This document shows positions 1 through 5,985 of a DNA stretch of 21,149 nucleotides, one piece after another (position 1 is the first letter of the stretch; the number at the start of each line of letters is the position of its first letter). The stretch lies in NCBI GenBank assembly GCA_002453275.1, contig DKGN01000018.1:1335-22483 (forward strand). Direction: 5' to 3'. Under the pieces are notes generated by a model that was not told where the DNA came from, ran no database searches, and was given only the letters and a program-made list of their open reading frames with translations. The stretch is from Caryophanales bacterium UBA6769 (GTDB taxonomy: Bacteria; Bacillota; Bacilli; Bacillales; UBA6769). The translations under genes and the position numbers were made by a program.

Positions 1-37
1 CTTTTTCTGCGTTAAACCATTTTACTTTTCCTTGCAT
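1..37 (-). CDS. Cold-shock protein (CspA/CspB family), N-terminal fragment cut by window edge
   Basis: Only the first 12 codons are in the window. They read MQGKVKWFNAEK on the minus strand from an ATG at 37. This is the start of the small single-domain cold-shock proteins (about 66 aa; B. subtilis CspB/C/D begin with G-x-VKWFN-x-EKGFGFI), which bind single-stranded RNA/DNA and act as RNA chaperones. The identity rests on the conserved KVKWFNAEK first strand; the RNA-binding RNP motifs lie outside the window. No strong ribosome binding site is visible right before the ATG, and the untranslated leader is about 70 nt. In B. subtilis the gene after fliT is hpf, so a csp gene here is a local difference. 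Which csp paralogue it is cannot be told. Confidence 0.85.
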   Translation of the reverse strand, partial: MQGKVKWFNAEK

Positions 38-82
38 TTTTCTGCATACATTCCCTTCATTCTTACGTTCTTCATAATTAAA

Positions 83-101
83 TGTTCACATATTGTTAAC
101 A
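83..101. repeat. Two phased TGTTnACA palindromes in the cold-shock leader
   Basis: TGTTCACA (83-90) and TGTTAACA (94-101) lie 11 bp apart, about one helical turn, just downstream of the predicted start site. They could be a repressor site or part of leader RNA structure. AT-rich leaders produce such patterns by chance, so the function is only an inference. Confidence 0.3.
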
Positions 102-112
102 TCTATACACTT

Positions 113-141
113 ACTATAATCAGTCCTGAAAACGTTGTCAA
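113..141 (-). promoter_or_regulatory. Sigma-A promoter of the cold-shock gene
   Basis: On the minus strand a perfect -35 TTGACA (141-136) is followed by a 17-nt spacer and the -10 TATAGT (118-113, 5 of 6 matches). Transcription should start near 106 and give a leader of about 70 nt before the cold-shock ATG at 37. It lies directly behind fliT, with no terminator hairpin between them, so read-through from the fliDST operon is also possible. Confidence 0.8.
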
Positions 142-150
142 ACTGTAACC

Positions 151-498
151 TTATTTTTTTTTATCAAAGTACATCCCATCAACGGACAAACCCTTATACG
201 GATTGGCGTAGTGCTGTTGTCGTACTTTATTTTTTTTAAACATATCGAGGTCATTTTTTAAATGTAAAAGTTGATTTTCTAAAAGGTTATCGACTTTTTC
301 ATTCAGTGCCACAATTTCTTTGCCAACTTGTTTATCAGCTTCCGTGTACGTTTTCGGTAGTGCATCAATCAACGCTTGTCTTTTTTCTAAAAAAGTATCA
401 ATTGATTGAATGTACACGTCTCGGTCATCGGTCATTCCTTTTTCCAAATGTGAATGAAACTGTTCGGTCACGTCAAGAAGCTCTTGAACTTTATTCAT
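151..498 (-). CDS. fliT: Flagellar export chaperone FliT
   Basis: This 115-aa, highly charged, helical protein has the length of B. subtilis FliT (about 113 aa) and its characteristic tail, NPY followed by DGMYFDKKK. FliT-type chaperones bind the filament cap protein FliD (and export-gate components) in the cytoplasm before secretion. The gene is last in flaG-fliD-fliS-fliT. Its ATG overlaps the fliS stop by one base (TAATG), which suggests translational coupling. The sequence is poorly conserved in the family, so the call rests on length, C-terminal motif and position together. Confidence 0.87.
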   Translation of the reverse strand: MNKVQELLDVTEQFHSHLEKGMTDDRDVYIQSIDTFLEKRQALIDALPKTYTEADKQVGKEIVALNEKVDNLLENQLLHLKNDLDMFKKNKVRQQHYANPYKGLSVDGMYFDKKK

Positions 499-899
499 TA
501 CGCTCGTTCACTTCCGCTATGCTGAGCCTTACGATTGATGAGTACAACTTCTTTCCACGTATCACGAAATTCAATAATAAATTCCTCTACTTCATCCAAA
601 AGGGTCGCATCGTTTTTAATATTCGCTTCAATGAGACGGTGGTTCATGTATTCATACATTTGCATCATTTGCTTTGAAACAGGGATGTCCATATTTAGTG
701 TAACCATTAATTCCGAAATAATGTTTTGTGTTTTTTGGATGTTTAGATTTTTTCCTTCAAAATCCTTTTCTTCAATTGCTCGTTTCGCTTGCTTTATAAA
801 CTTTAAGCATCCGTTATACAACATAAGTGTTAGTTCACCGGGAGCTGCTGTCGTCACGGCATTGCTTTCATAAGCAGCATATGGATTTCTCATTGACAT
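498..899 (-). CDS. fliS: Flagellar export chaperone FliS (flagellin chaperone)
   Basis: The 133-aa product contains the FliS signature: NPYAAYESNAV at the N-terminus, then TAAPGELTLMLYNGCLKFI and, later, HRLIEANIKNDATLLDEVE. FliS is a four-helix bundle that clamps the C-terminal D0 helix of flagellin in the cytoplasm, stops early polymerisation and delivers it to the export gate; in B. subtilis it also binds FliW. An AAAGGAGTG ribosome binding site lies 8 nt before the ATG at 899; a second ATG at 893 is an alternative. The flagellin gene itself is not in this window. There is a 206-bp gap to fliD. Confidence 0.95.
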   Translation of the reverse strand: MSMRNPYAAYESNAVTTAAPGELTLMLYNGCLKFIKQAKRAIEEKDFEGKNLNIQKTQNIISELMVTLNMDIPVSKQMMQMYEYMNHRLIEANIKNDATLLDEVEEFIIEFRDTWKEVVLINRKAQHSGSERA

Positions 900-1105
900 T
901 CAAGTGTCACTCCTTTTATCTTAGCGGTGTTACTCACGCTCCACCTCTAGCGGTAGGAGTTCAATGCCGCCCTCCATGCTTTATTTAAGAGCGGCTCCGT
1001 CCGTATAGATAAATGAACCAAATGAAAGGCTCATCAGCTTACATTGCATGTTTGCGCTGGGTCCCAACGGTGTAAAATAATGTTCGGTGAACAATATGAT
1101 CTTAA

Positions 1106-2599
1106 CTACCCGCCAAATTGCTCCATTAAAAACATCGATTGTTGGTTTGCATGTTGAATCGCTTGTTCCATCGCTGTAAATTGTCGCCAATATCGGTCCT
1201 CGATGCGTTGAAGACGATCTTGCATCCGTTCGATTTGTTTATCGACGTCAATGATATTACGTCCAAGTGTAAATTGCTGATTCGTACGCAAATCATTACC
1301 CGCACGTTCTTCAATACTTCGCGTCATTTTTCTCATTGACGTTCTCAAGCGTTCTGCAATCCCGACGGAATCTTCATTATCAGAATCAGTTGCTCCTGGA
1401 CTACCATTAAACAGTTCATACAACTTATTTGGATCCTCGGAAATCTTCTCTCGTAGCTTGTCTACATCAATTTCCAATTTACCGCGCTCCATGTAATCTT
1501 TGATTGGGGATATACCAAAGTCAGAGAGAAACAATGTCGTTCCATTCTCAAGTTGAACCCCTTTATACATATCCATGCGCATTTCATTCAGTGCGCCTGA
1601 AATCGCTGCATCGTTACGCAGTAAACCACTTTTTGCTTTTTCTTCCCACATCTCGATTTGCTTTTCGGACATCTCTTCACGCTGTTCATCTGTTAGTGGC
1701 TTATAATCCCGGTGAATCCGCTCGGTAAGTTTGCCATTCAATTCATCAATTAAATTGTTATATTCATCAACAAACTTAACGACCGTATCAAAAATCCCAT
1801 CTACGTCAGTTGCCGTTGAGATGGAGACAGGGGTCGTTGTCGTGTTTTTTAACGTATATTCCATGCCGTTAATTGTGAAGACGTTAGATGTACGTTCAGT
1901 TTCATAACCGTTTATTTCAAATTTCGAATTTTGCCCTGAAATCTGACTTTGTAGTAACTCTCCATCAACGGAAAAATTTAACTTGTCAGAACCAGTCATA
2001 AAATCTATAGTAGCCTGATCAGCAAGTTGAATTGAGGCGCCTGCCCCCGTTTCATTCATTGTCATGACAAGTTTTCCATTTGTATCCTCAAACATGGACA
2101 CACCGAGTCCGGAGTTGTTAAACTTTCGGATAACATCATCAAGTGTATCTGTTTCATCAACTTGGATAATGACTTCTGATGACTCTCCTCCAGGCTTCGT
2201 AACATTAAATGTCAATGTCTCTGCACTTGATGCAAATTCTTGTTCGTTTCTTTCATTTGATACCCACACTTCAGATGTTGCTAATTGACTTACTTGAATT
2301 TGCGCTGACACATTTGAACTAGCACCGACCGCTCTGGCACTTACAGCATTTTCGTTACTCGTCGACACTGTTTTACTGCTAAATGTCGATTGTCGAAATA
2401 CACCGTTAAAAACGAGATTATTAAAGTTATTCACTAAAGTATTGACTTCACGGTAGCTATCCCGTTTCCATTCAAGCGTTTGCTTCTGTTGCAAGAGCTT
2501 TGTTAGTGGGATTCGTTCCGCATCCATTAAGCCTTTGACGATGGACTCTGTATCAAGTCCACTCGCTAACCCCGCAAAACGCATTTGATTGATTTGCAT
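1106..2599 (-). CDS. fliD: Flagellar filament cap protein FliD (hook-associated protein 2)
   Basis: FliD forms the oligomeric cap at the filament tip under which exported flagellin folds. The N-terminus shows the FliD_N signature FAGLASGLDTESIVKGLM followed by ERIPLTKLLQQKQ. The C-terminal third carries FliD_C features such as the VDEYNNLIDELNGKL segment and a final helix with FTAMEQAIQHANQQSMFLMEQFG. From the ATG at 2599 the protein is 497 aa, like B. subtilis FliD (about 498 aa). The frame is open to an ATG at 2626 (506 aa), but that has only a close-set AAAGGT before it and adds nine residues absent from the family; GGTG sits about 6 nt before 2599. It is second in the operon after flaG, separated from it by 182 bp holding a long inverted repeat. 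Confidence 0.95.
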   Translation of the reverse strand: MQINQMRFAGLASGLDTESIVKGLMDAERIPLTKLLQQKQTLEWKRDSYREVNTLVNNFNNLVFNGVFRQSTFSSKTVSTSNENAVSARAVGASSNVSAQIQVSQLATSEVWVSNERNEQEFASSAETLTFNVTKPGGESSEVIIQVDETDTLDDVIRKFNNSGLGVSMFEDTNGKLVMTMNETGAGASIQLADQATIDFMTGSDKLNFSVDGELLQSQISGQNSKFEINGYETERTSNVFTINGMEYTLKNTTTTPVSISTATDVDGIFDTVVKFVDEYNNLIDELNGKLTERIHRDYKPLTDEQREEMSEKQIEMWEEKAKSGLLRNDAAISGALNEMRMDMYKGVQLENGTTLFLSDFGISPIKDYMERGKLEIDVDKLREKISEDPNKLYELFNGSPGATDSDNEDSVGIAERLRTSMRKMTRSIEERAGNDLRTNQQFTLGRNIIDVDKQIERMQDRLQRIEDRYWRQFTAMEQAIQHANQQSMFLMEQFGG

Positions 2600-2666
2600 A
2601 TCTTTCACCGCTTCCTTTTCAATCATTTTACCTTTTTTATTAAAGTTGTCGACTACGTAAGTCTAA

Positions 2667-2733
2667 ACGTTCAACCGCCCCGTCTAGCCGTCAAATAATG
2701 CCTAACAATACACTAGACGGCTGGGTTCAACGT
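2667..2733. repeat. Long imperfect inverted repeat between flaG and fliD
   Basis: CCGTCTAG (2680-2687) and CTAGACGG (2713-2720) are perfect 8-bp arms. The pairing continues outward imperfectly to ACGTT (2667-2671) and AACGT (2729-2733), giving arms of about 21 bp with four mismatches and a 25-nt loop. No U-tract follows it on the minus strand, so it is not a typical terminator. An mRNA processing or stability element, or attenuation between flaG and fliD, would fit. Confidence 0.5.
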
Positions 2734-2781
2734 ACAAAAGTTATGCTATCACCGTGTAAATTGGTAACCACTTAACGTTTG

Positions 2782-3138
2782 TTAGCCTTTTTTATCGACA
2801 AAAAGCCCCATAAATTCGGCCATCGCTGCATACATGTCCAGAAACTTTTTCGGTGGAATTTCCCTGATGACTTCGTCTGTATGCTTATCGACAACCTCTA
2901 TGTAATACTCTTGAAGTTCTTCATGAAACGTAAACTTCACCGACGAATTTAGTGGTACGATAAATTCGTTAACAGCCTCGACTCGCTCTTTTACATGACT
3001 CCCAAAATGCTTGCCGGAATCACTCATCATTGGTTGACTAGAGCCAGATTGTGACTGGCTTCTTTTCTCTAAGCTGTCTGACATGCGATTCATGGGGCGG
3101 ATAACGTTGGAAACATTTGTAACTCCCTTCACATCCAT
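2782..3138 (-). CDS. flaG: FlaG family flagellar protein (YvyC-like)
   Basis: This small protein (118 aa; B. subtilis YvyC about 109 aa) has a variable Ser/Gln-rich N-terminal half and the conserved FlaG C-terminal domain: LNSSVKFTFHEELQEYYIEVVD, then EVIREIPPKKFLDMYAAMAEFMGLFVD. FlaG proteins influence filament length; the mechanism is unclear. The start at 3138 is chosen because AGGAGGG lies exactly 7 nt before that ATG. The longer in-frame ORF from 3189 would translate through this ribosome binding site. It is the first gene of flaG-fliD-fliS-fliT, with a sigma-D promoter about 65 bp upstream. Confidence 0.92.
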   Translation of the reverse strand: MDVKGVTNVSNVIRPMNRMSDSLEKRSQSQSGSSQPMMSDSGKHFGSHVKERVEAVNEFIVPLNSSVKFTFHEELQEYYIEVVDKHTDEVIREIPPKKFLDMYAAMAEFMGLFVDKKG

Positions 3139-3201
3139 ACCTAAACCCTCCTCTATACACATACCATATTCATTTTTTAGAAAAAACATCTTCTGTCTTA
3201 T

Positions 3202-3228
3202 ATATCGGTTACAAATTGAATATGTTTA
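3202..3228 (-). promoter_or_regulatory. Sigma-D (FliA-type) promoter of flaG-fliDST
   Basis: On the minus strand TAAA (3228-3225) is followed by exactly 15 nt and ACCGATAT (3209-3202). The B. subtilis sigma-D consensus is TAAA-N15-GCCGATAT, so 11 of 12 defined bases match. The start site would be near 3195, about 57 nt before the flaG ATG. It lies between the terminator of the upstream CAP gene and flaG, so the flaG operon is an independent late-class flagellar unit. Confidence 0.85.
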
Positions 3229-3250
3229 CCATTTTTATAAGGAAACAAGA

Positions 3251-3282
3251 AGAAGCCTGCTCTTTTTGTTGAACAGGCTTCT
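3251..3282 (-). terminator. Rho-independent terminator of the CAP-domain gene
   Basis: Perfect 9-bp arms AGAAGCCTG (3251-3259) and CAGGCTTCT (3274-3282) enclose a 14-nt loop. On the minus strand they are followed by the pyrimidine/T-rich tail TCTTGTTTCCTT. It starts 8 bp beyond the stop codon of the CAP gene and isolates that gene from flaG. Confidence 0.82.
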
Positions 3283-3290
3283 CTCTGGAC

Positions 3291-4070
3291 TTACCCTTTG
3301 AACATTTGTACGAACATTTTCCCGTATGGACCACCTGAGACGATACCAATTCCAACTTCTGTGAAAGCTGGCTTCAATATGTTAGCACGGTGTCCTTCTG
3401 AATTCATTAATGCAGTGTGCGCTTTTTGAACCGTTTGGTTCCCCGCTAAGTTTTCTCCTGCTGTCCGGTAGGAAATCCCGAATTGCTTCATCATGTCAAA
3501 AGGTGAACCATAGACTGGTGATTGATGTGAAAAATAATTGTTTGTAATCATATCTTTTGCCTTCACACGGGCTACTTTAGTTAACTCAAGATTTGCCTTT
3601 AATGGCTGCAAGCCTTGGCTTTTCCGCTCTTGATTAACAAGATTTAGCATTTGTTGCTCTTCAGCTGACAAGCCATTCACTTGCTCTTCTTCCTTCGGTT
3701 GATCCTGTTGCTCAGGCGTCGGAGTCGGCGCTGGCTGTTGCTCTACTGGTGGCTGTGGTTGTTGCTGTTCTGGGGCCGGATTCTTATCTGGCTCAGATTC
3801 TGGCTTTTGCTCAGGTTTTGGCTTTTGAGCTTCTTCCTCATTTTTCTCTGGTACATTCGGCTTTGCTTCTGTTTGATCTTTTTTATAGTAACCTTTGAAA
3901 CATTGATCAAGCCAATCTTTGAATGAATTCCAATCTTTAAATGTGACGTACTGATATTTTGCTTGCGTGTTTTGTTCAGTAGCTTGAGTCGATGCTTCGG
4001 CTGTACCAACTTGTGAACCGAGCAACCCGATACCCAAAACAGTCGCAAGAAGTAATTTCCTTAGCTTCAT
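3291..4070 (-). CDS. Secreted CAP (SCP/PR-1) domain protein, YkwD-like
   Basis: This 259-aa exported protein has a Sec signal peptide (residues 1-26: KLRK, hydrophobic core, AEA cleavage motif). An aromatic, Trp-containing segment with one Cys follows (about 40-64), then a low-complexity linker rich in Pro, Glu, Gln and Lys (about 65-130). A CAP domain runs from about 138 to 259. The CAP cavity residues are present: His182 in YFSHQSP, Glu206 in AGENLA, Glu225 and His227 in NSEGHRANIL. The layout matches B. subtilis YkwD (about 257 aa); the biochemical role of bacterial CAP proteins is mostly unknown. AGGAGGG lies 7 nt before the ATG. The gene stands alone, with its own terminator and a 267-bp upstream region. 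It occupies the place where B. subtilis has hag. Confidence 0.92.
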   Translation of the reverse strand: MKLRKLLLATVLGIGLLGSQVGTAEASTQATEQNTQAKYQYVTFKDWNSFKDWLDQCFKGYYKKDQTEAKPNVPEKNEEEAQKPKPEQKPESEPDKNPAPEQQQPQPPVEQQPAPTPTPEQQDQPKEEEQVNGLSAEEQQMLNLVNQERKSQGLQPLKANLELTKVARVKAKDMITNNYFSHQSPVYGSPFDMMKQFGISYRTAGENLAGNQTVQKAHTALMNSEGHRANILKPAFTEVGIGIVSGGPYGKMFVQMFKG

Positions 4071-4227
4071 GCTTGTACCCTCCTGATGTTTTTTAGATTA
4101 ATAGAGTTTGTTGCTATTTGCAGAATAGCATAGAAAAAGAGGGTACTAGATTTAAAATTCGTAACAAACCGTTTCAATTTATCTGTAAATATTGCATGAC
4201 GGTTACAAACGTTACGAGCATATATAC

Positions 4228-4245
4228 TAATCAAACGTTTGATTA
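4228..4245. promoter_or_regulatory. 18-bp perfect palindrome upstream of the CAP gene (operator-like)
   Basis: TAATCAAACGTTTGATTA is a perfect palindrome with a CG centre, about 158 bp before the CAP start codon. The AAACGTTT core resembles operators of LacI-type regulators, and TetR-type sites can also look like this. It is the most regular element in the 267-bp gap (4071-4337). No convincing promoter could be fixed in the gap; TTGAAA-N17-TAAATC on the minus strand (about 4178-4150) is a weak candidate. Confidence 0.55.
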
Positions 4246-4297
4246 AAACATCGGGAAACTCCGTCACAAAAGATATGGGGAACGTTGCCATTAAAGG

Positions 4298-4316
4298 AAA
4301 AAAATGAAGTTTTCAT
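4298..4316 (-). terminator. Weak terminator after the coiled-coil gene
   Basis: On the minus strand ATGAA-AAC-TTCAT forms a short 5-bp stem (4304-4316), followed by seven T residues (4304-4298). It lies about 20 bp past the stop codon at 4338 and would close the long flagellar operon. The stem is short and AT-rich, so efficiency is doubtful. Confidence 0.35.
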
Positions 4317-4337
4317 GAATTGTGGGAGATTTTATAT

Positions 4338-4577
4338 TTAATGAAACAACCTTGAATTTCGATTCAAAGCAGTTAAGCTTTCATAAATTTTTGTTTGAAA
4401 CAGTTTCACGGATTCTTCCGTAGACTGAAATCGCTTATCAAGATCATCTTGGCGCTTTGCCACTGTGTCTAGTTTTTCTTCAATATTTTCGACAAGAATT
4501 TCAATTCGTTCCGTTTTAGCAAGCAATTTCTTCTGTTGACTTACGATCATTTTTAACAATTCTTTCATGTCTTCCAT
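4338..4577 (-). CDS. Small coiled-coil protein of unknown function downstream of csrA
   Basis: This 79-aa hypothetical protein is almost wholly helical. A charged N-terminal helix (MKELLKMIVSQQKKLLAKTERIEILVENIEEKLDTV, residues about 4-39) shows heptad-like spacing of Ile/Leu/Val, and a second helix follows (RQDDLDKRFQSTEESVKLFQTKIYESLTAL). There is no signal peptide, membrane segment or Cys. The frame is open back to 4766, but that would overlap csrA. The ATG at 4577 is preferred because AAGGAG lies 9 nt upstream, and it leaves a 52-bp gap after the csrA stop. It is probably the last gene of the flagellar operon. No family is recognised; a chaperone-like or structural role is a guess. Confidence 0.65.
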   Translation of the reverse strand: MEDMKELLKMIVSQQKKLLAKTERIEILVENIEEKLDTVAKRQDDLDKRFQSTEESVKLFQTKIYESLTALNRNSRLFH

Positions 4578-4629
4578 TCGGTTCAACTCCTTCATCCCTA
4601 TCATAACACGTTCACAAGAATAAGAGAGT

Positions 4630-4860
4630 TCACTTGTGTTTGCGATTAACTTGTAATAATTGCTCAAGGTTAATCGCTGTCTCAGCTGCTTGCTTATTCG
4701 CTTCCTGAATGGCGACGTAGACTTCTTTCCGGTGGATTTCAATATGTTTTGGCGCATGAATGCCAAGCTTCACTTGATCGCCATCAATAGAAAGGACCTT
4801 TAGCTCAATCTCATTTCCGATTTGAATCGATTCATTGTGTCTCCGAGTTAATACGAGCAT
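4630..4860 (-). CDS. csrA: Carbon storage regulator CsrA, RNA-binding translational repressor
   Basis: The 76-aa protein (B. subtilis 74 aa) is full-length CsrA: MLVLTRRHNESIQIGNEIELKVLSIDGDQVKLGI, then APKHIEIHRKEVY with the conserved Arg that contacts GGA motifs in RNA. CsrA dimers block ribosome binding on target mRNAs. In Bacillus the main known target is the hag leader, and FliW antagonises CsrA allosterically. An AAGGAGG site lies 7 nt before the ATG and overlaps the end of fliW; the fliW stop is 2 nt away, so the two are made together. The C-terminal tail, from about residue 48, is helical and includes the region contacted by FliW in Bacillus. Confidence 0.97.
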   Translation of the reverse strand: MLVLTRRHNESIQIGNEIELKVLSIDGDQVKLGIHAPKHIEIHRKEVYVAIQEANKQAAETAINLEQLLQVNRKHK

Positions 4861-4862
4861 TG

Positions 4863-5306
4863 CTAGTCCTCCTTCATAGCATCAGGCATAATGGAGTGCT
4901 TCGTTGTGTAGCGTTCGTCGGCTAAAATAATTTGTTTGCCACATTTATTCTTCGCATTTAATACAATTGGTGCCTGTAAATTTGCCGTCGTTTTTGCGAA
5001 TGGCTCCATTACTGTCAGAATCACAAGTACAGAGACATCGTGTTCTTCTTTAATCTGGAGCTGACTTATGACATGTTCTTCGAGTTTGAAATCATAGTCT
5101 TGAAAAAATAGGAAAGGGTCAGTCACAATAAACGCAAGCGCTGGTGTTCGAATCGACTGTAAAATAAAAAAAGGACTTTCTTCTGCGAAAGGCAAGAGCA
5201 CAAATGACGCTTCATCAGAAAATCCTGGAATTCCTTTTTCAAATGTATACACATCCGCTTTTTGAACGGTTAATTCTCCTTGGTATTTCGTTTCAATCGT
5301 AAGCAT
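4863..5306 (-). CDS. fliW: Flagellar assembly factor FliW
   Basis: FliW is a cytoplasmic beta-barrel protein that binds either flagellin or CsrA. When flagellin is exported, FliW is freed, sequesters CsrA and relieves repression of flagellin translation. The product (147 aa; B. subtilis about 143) shows the family pattern: TIETKYQGELTV, FEKGIPGF, FFILQSI, ALAFIVTDPFLFFQDYDF, and near the end NLQAPIVLNAKNKCGKQIIL. The start at 5306 has AAAGGTG 7 nt upstream. The longer in-frame ORF to 5369 would overlap the upstream gene and lacks family similarity. It is tightly packed with csrA, 25 bp after the DUF6470 gene. Confidence 0.95.
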   Translation of the reverse strand: MLTIETKYQGELTVQKADVYTFEKGIPGFSDEASFVLLPFAEESPFFILQSIRTPALAFIVTDPFLFFQDYDFKLEEHVISQLQIKEEHDVSVLVILTVMEPFAKTTANLQAPIVLNAKNKCGKQIILADERYTTKHSIMPDAMKED

Positions 5307-5331
5307 AGCACAACACCTTTTCTTTAAAAAA

Positions 5332-5895
5332 TCATGCTTTTGTATTAACAAAATGGATCGACAGTTCATTTCGTTGGGCTAGATAAATATTTACTTTACC
5401 TGGAGTGTAGCGATGAATAGGCTTATTTGGTGTTGCTTCAATAACCGGTTTATTCGCTTGTGCACGAATGTTTACTGTTCCTCGTTCATACCCGATTTTT
5501 ATACTGAATGGGGAAGGAATCCAACCGATATTAAATTCATACGGCGGATTCTCACTGTTTTCAATCGCTTGCGAAGCGAGAGGATTACCCCCGTGTTCAA
5601 TCCGCATTAATTCGTCACCTTGCTGTGAGACACGTGCCATGCCGTCAAGCCAATCTTGATAGCCCTGTTGGGCATGCTCCGCACTTCGTTTGAAAACAGA
5701 CTTCATATCCATCTCTTCCCACGCTTGTGACTGATCTATCGTAAGCTTTCCAAAGTTTTGTTCGATTTCCAAATCTGCCGGCGGTTGTCGCATCGTCAAG
5801 CTCGCTGGTGGTTGCTCTATTTCTTGAACTGGTTTCATCTGTTCAATGCCAATTCTCGCAAATCGTGATTCCATTCGGATTTGGGGAATATTCAA
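5332..5895 (-). CDS. DUF6470 family protein (YviE-like) of the flagellar operon
   Basis: This 187-aa protein of unknown function occupies the yviE position, between flgL and fliW. The N-terminus (IPQIRMESRFARIGIEQ) has alternating beta-type segments with repeated I-E-Q-P-P/ I-x-Q patterns. The C-terminal part is beta-rich (IGWIPSPFSIKIGYERGTVNIRA, then GKVNIYL). No signal peptide or membrane segment is seen. The frame has a GTG at 5904, but the TTG at 5895 is favoured: AGGTG lies 6 nt upstream and the protein then begins at the conserved N-I-P-Q-I. Its conserved place in Bacillaceae flagellar operons suggests a role in motility, but none is established. Confidence 0.83.
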   Translation of the reverse strand: MNIPQIRMESRFARIGIEQMKPVQEIEQPPASLTMRQPPADLEIEQNFGKLTIDQSQAWEEMDMKSVFKRSAEHAQQGYQDWLDGMARVSQQGDELMRIEHGGNPLASQAIENSENPPYEFNIGWIPSPFSIKIGYERGTVNIRAQANKPVIEATPNKPIHRYTPGKVNIYLAQRNELSIHFVNTKA

Positions 5896-5985
5896 GCTAC
5901 TCACCTACCTTTTTCATGCTTGTTCATAACGGAGATAAGCCACAACCGGCGCATTGACCATCTATCGAATAAATAAAAGAGGCTA

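Noticed and set aside
981..1190. 69-aa minus-strand frame across the fliD end
   Set aside because: It overlaps the FliD C-terminus in a different frame, has no ribosome binding site and no recognisable family.
3681..3926. Plus-strand Trp/Leu-rich frame opposite the CAP gene
   Set aside because: It is the antisense reading of the Pro/Glu/Gln-rich linker; the bias explains the open frame.
4338..4766. 142-aa reading frame over the csrA 3' half
   Set aside because: It overlaps csrA in another frame. The ribosome binding site before 4577 and the csrA homology show that only the last 79 codons are a likely gene.
5307..5369. N-terminal extension of fliW
   Set aside because: It would overlap the DUF6470 gene, adds residues foreign to FliW, and ignores the AAAGGTG site before 5306.
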